From contig JABFXB010000394.1 in assembly GCA_013361975.1 (NCBI GenBank), positions 1-6,392 on the forward strand: DNA of 6,392 nt, in the 5' to 3' direction. Shown here piece after piece: positions 4,867 through 6,392 of the stretch (its first letter is position 1; each line of letters begins with the position of its first letter). Under the pieces are notes generated by a model. That model was not told the DNA's origin. It saw only the letters and a list, made by a program, of their open reading frames with translations, and ran no database searches. Made by a program: the position numbers and the translations under genes. This stretch comes from Dermatophilaceae bacterium. Lineage in GTDB: Bacteria > Actinomycetota > Actinomycetes > Actinomycetales > Dermatophilaceae.

Positions 4867-6300
4867 ATGGAGGCAGACCAGAACCGCACGCCGGTCCTCG
4901 AGACCATCCAGCAGCTGCGCGAGCAGGACACCTACACCTTCGCCCTCCCCGGGCACCGTTTCGGGCTGGGCGTCGACGACCACACCGCCGAGGTGCTGTC
5001 GCGCGACACGTTCGGTGCCGATGTCATCATGGCCAAGTCGTCGGTCTCCGACGCCGAGGAGCTCTACGCGCAGGCGGTCGGTGCGCGTCAGGCTGTGTTC
5101 ACCACGTGCGGCTCGAGCATCTCCATCCACGTCGGTCTGCTCACGATCGCGGGGCCGGGCAAGACGATCCTCATCGACCGAAACGTGCACAAGTCGGTCG
5201 TCGCGTCGCTCGTCCTCGCCGGGGCGAACCCGGTCTGGCTGCGGCCGTCGTGGGACGAGGCGAGGCAGGTGGCCCACCCGGCCACCACCTCCGTGGTGGA
5301 GAAGGCCCTGGAGGCCCACCCGGAGGCCGCCGGGGTCCTGCTCATCACGCCGACCGAGTACGGAACCGGCGCCGACGTCGCCGGGGTGGCCGACCTGTGC
5401 CACGCCCGCGGCATACCTCTCATGGTCGACGAGGCGTGGGGCGGCCACTTCGGGTTCCACCCCGACCCGCCGACCGCCGCCGTGAAGGCCGGCGCCGACC
5501 TCGCGGTCCAGAGCCTGCACAAGGCGGACGGTGGGCTCTGCCAGGCGTCGATGATCCTCGTCGGGGGAGACCTCGTCGATCCCGTCGACCTGCGCCTGCG
5601 CCTGGACCTCATCACGACGACGAGCCCGTCGGCGCTCCTCTACGGCTCGATCGACGGCTGGCGGCGTCACCTCGCGCTCGACGGCAAGGAGCTCATCGAC
5701 GGGGCGCTGAAGCGGGCCGCCGCGCTGCGCGAACGGCTCGGTGCGGTCGAGGGGCTGCGCGTCGACGGTGCGGAGCTGCTCGACACCGAAGGCGTCGCGG
5801 AGTGGGACCCGCTCAAGCTGTGCGTCGACGTCAGCGGCCTCGGCATCACCGGCTACACGGCCAAGTCGTGGCTCATGGACGAGAAGCACCTCGCCGCGCA
5901 GCTCGGAGACGCGCGCCGGCTCGTCTTCTCCCTCACGTATGCCGACGACGACGCCGCGATCGAGCGGCTTGCCACCGCCGTCGAGGAGCTCGCGGCGCGG
6001 CCACCTCATGACGACGCTCCGGCGCCGCGGATCCCGCCGCTGCACGAGCTCGACCTCGAGCAGGCCATGAGCCCGCGCGACGCCTTCTTCGCAGAGACGG
6101 AGCAGGTCGCCGACCCCGTGGGACGCATCTGCGCCGAGATGGTGAGCCCCTACCCGCCGGGCGTGCCCGCGGTCCTGCCGGGGGAGCGGTTCAACGAGGC
6201 GGTGACCGACTACCTCCGCGCGGCCAAGGCTGCCGGGGCCACCATCCCGGACGCGTCGGACCCCGAGCTCGAAACGTTCCGGGTCGTCCGTTCGTCCTGA
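4867..6300 (+). CDS. PLP-dependent Orn/Lys/Arg-type amino acid decarboxylase
   Basis: Cytosolic fold-type I decarboxylase of the Orn/Lys/Arg family, short form (477 aa, like Bacillus SpeA/YaaO rather than the roughly 710-aa inducible enzymes with a wing domain). It is expected to turn a basic amino acid into a diamine or agmatine plus CO2. Seen: ALPGHRFG near the N-terminus (P28-G29-H30; the family usually has TPGHK), TTCGSSISIH around 79-88 (PLP phosphate loop and ring-stacking His), VDEAWGGHFGF with the pyridine-N Asp at D188 and Trp at 191, and SLHKADGG with the Schiff-base lysine at K219. The C-terminal domain (about 395-477) holds YPPGVPAVLPGE, typical of OKR_DC_1_C. All catalytic residues are present, so it is probably active. 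The start is ATG 4867, because an in-frame TAA lies at 4855 and homology begins soon after; no SD is visible. Lysine, ornithine or arginine cannot be told apart by eye. A polyamine or acid-stress role is inference. Confidence 0.92.
   Translation: MEADQNRTPVLETIQQLREQDTYTFALPGHRFGLGVDDHTAEVLSRDTFGADVIMAKSSVSDAEELYAQAVGARQAVFTTCGSSISIHVGLLTIAGPGKTILIDRNVHKSVVASLVLAGANPVWLRPSWDEARQVAHPATTSVVEKALEAHPEAAGVLLITPTEYGTGADVAGVADLCHARGIPLMVDEAWGGHFGFHPDPPTAAVKAGADLAVQSLHKADGGLCQASMILVGGDLVDPVDLRLRLDLITTTSPSALLYGSIDGWRRHLALDGKELIDGALKRAAALRERLGAVEGLRVDGAELLDTEGVAEWDPLKLCVDVSGLGITGYTAKSWLMDEKHLAAQLGDARRLVFSLTYADDDAAIERLATAVEELAARPPHDDAPAPRIPPLHELDLEQAMSPRDAFFAETEQVADPVGRICAEMVSPYPPGVPAVLPGERFNEAVTDYLRAAKAAGATIPDASDPELETFRVVRSS
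5409..5416 (-). repeat. GTATGCCG octamer, copy 4 (reverse)
   Basis: Reads CGGCATAC on the + strand in the decarboxylase gene, coding Arg-Gly-Ile-Pro with Ile as ATA, the only ATA in the window. Confidence 0.6.
5937..5944 (+). repeat. GTATGCCG octamer, copy 5
   Basis: Inside the decarboxylase gene as Thr-Tyr-Ala (TAT). Confidence 0.6.
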
Positions 6301-6328
6301 GCCGCCCACCGCACCCCGCCCTGTCATG

Positions 6329-6334
6329 AAGGAG
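6329..6334 (+). promoter_or_regulatory. Ribosome-binding site of the last gene
   Basis: AAGGAG with 6 nt to TTG at 6341. An in-frame ATG at 6326 overlaps the site and lacks an SD of its own, so TTG is preferred. Confidence 0.65.
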
Positions 6335-6340
6335 ACGCCG

Positions 6341-6392
6341 TTGTCAGCAGACACCACCGCCACCACTGCCACCACCGCGCGAGCGCCGGAGA
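6341..6392 (+). CDS. Start of an unidentified gene (3' end outside window)
   Basis: Only 17 codons are visible. The N-terminus is Ser/Ala/Thr-rich (MSADTTATTATTARAPE, TTG read as Met), which fits a flexible cytosolic extension. It follows the decarboxylase stop by 40 nt with no hairpin between, so both are likely in one transcript. Decarboxylases of this type are often paired with an amino acid permease or antiporter, or with another polyamine gene. Nothing in the visible residues identifies the product. If ATG 6326 is used instead, five residues (MKETP) are added ahead of the TTG codon. Confidence 0.55.
   Translation, partial: MSADTTATTATTARAPE

Noticed and set aside
2407..6375. Minus-strand open frame of about 1320 codons antisense to the transporter, regulator and decarboxylase genes
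   Set aside because: It mirrors the codon-position GC bias of three well-supported + strand genes. Its translation is a low-complexity Arg/Asp/Glu/Gly/Val-rich string with no domain.
1..6392. tRNA, rRNA, CRISPR array, insertion sequence or attachment site
   Set aside because: I saw no cloverleaf, regularly spaced repeats, transposase motifs or terminal inverted repeats on either strand.

Overview
The window is very G+C-rich, with almost exclusively C/G third codon positions, no TTA codon, short intergenic gaps and one NTG start backed by a Shine-Dalgarno (SD) site after another. This points to a high-GC actinobacterium, probably of the Micrococcales type; the species cannot be fixed from the sequence. 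All supported genes lie on the + strand.

Region 1 (1-3918) looks like a carbohydrate-catabolism cluster. It holds the C-terminal half of a polyol-specific long-chain (mannitol/fructuronate-type) dehydrogenase, an FGGY kinase of the gluconokinase type that overlaps it by four bases (GTGA), and, after a 79-bp gap, a 12-TM sodium- or proton-coupled symporter of the glycoside-pentoside-hexuronide (GPH) family. The gap carries a small cluster of CGGCAA-type repeats and an AT-richer patch that could be an operator and promoter. Together the genes suggest uptake of a sugar acid or polyol, one oxidoreduction step, and phosphorylation. The gluconokinase-like kinase argues for a sugar acid. The cluster ends in a strong GC-rich hairpin directly after the transporter stop.

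Region 2 (3994-4713) encodes a GntR/FadR-family regulator with an unusual, shortened ligand-binding domain, probably the regulator of region 1. Its ribosome-binding site lies only 26 nt past the hairpin and can pair with the pyrimidine tract just 3' of it.

Region 3 (4867-6392) is probably separate: a PLP-dependent Orn/Lys/Arg-type decarboxylase with no visible SD, followed 40 nt later by the first 17 codons of an unidentified gene with a TTG start and a good SD.

The most unexpected signal is a word pattern rather than a gene. The window contains only five TAT/ATA trinucleotides, and all five lie inside the octamer GTATGCCG or its complement. One of them forces the very rare Ile codon ATA. 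This suggests a selected genome-wide DNA motif.
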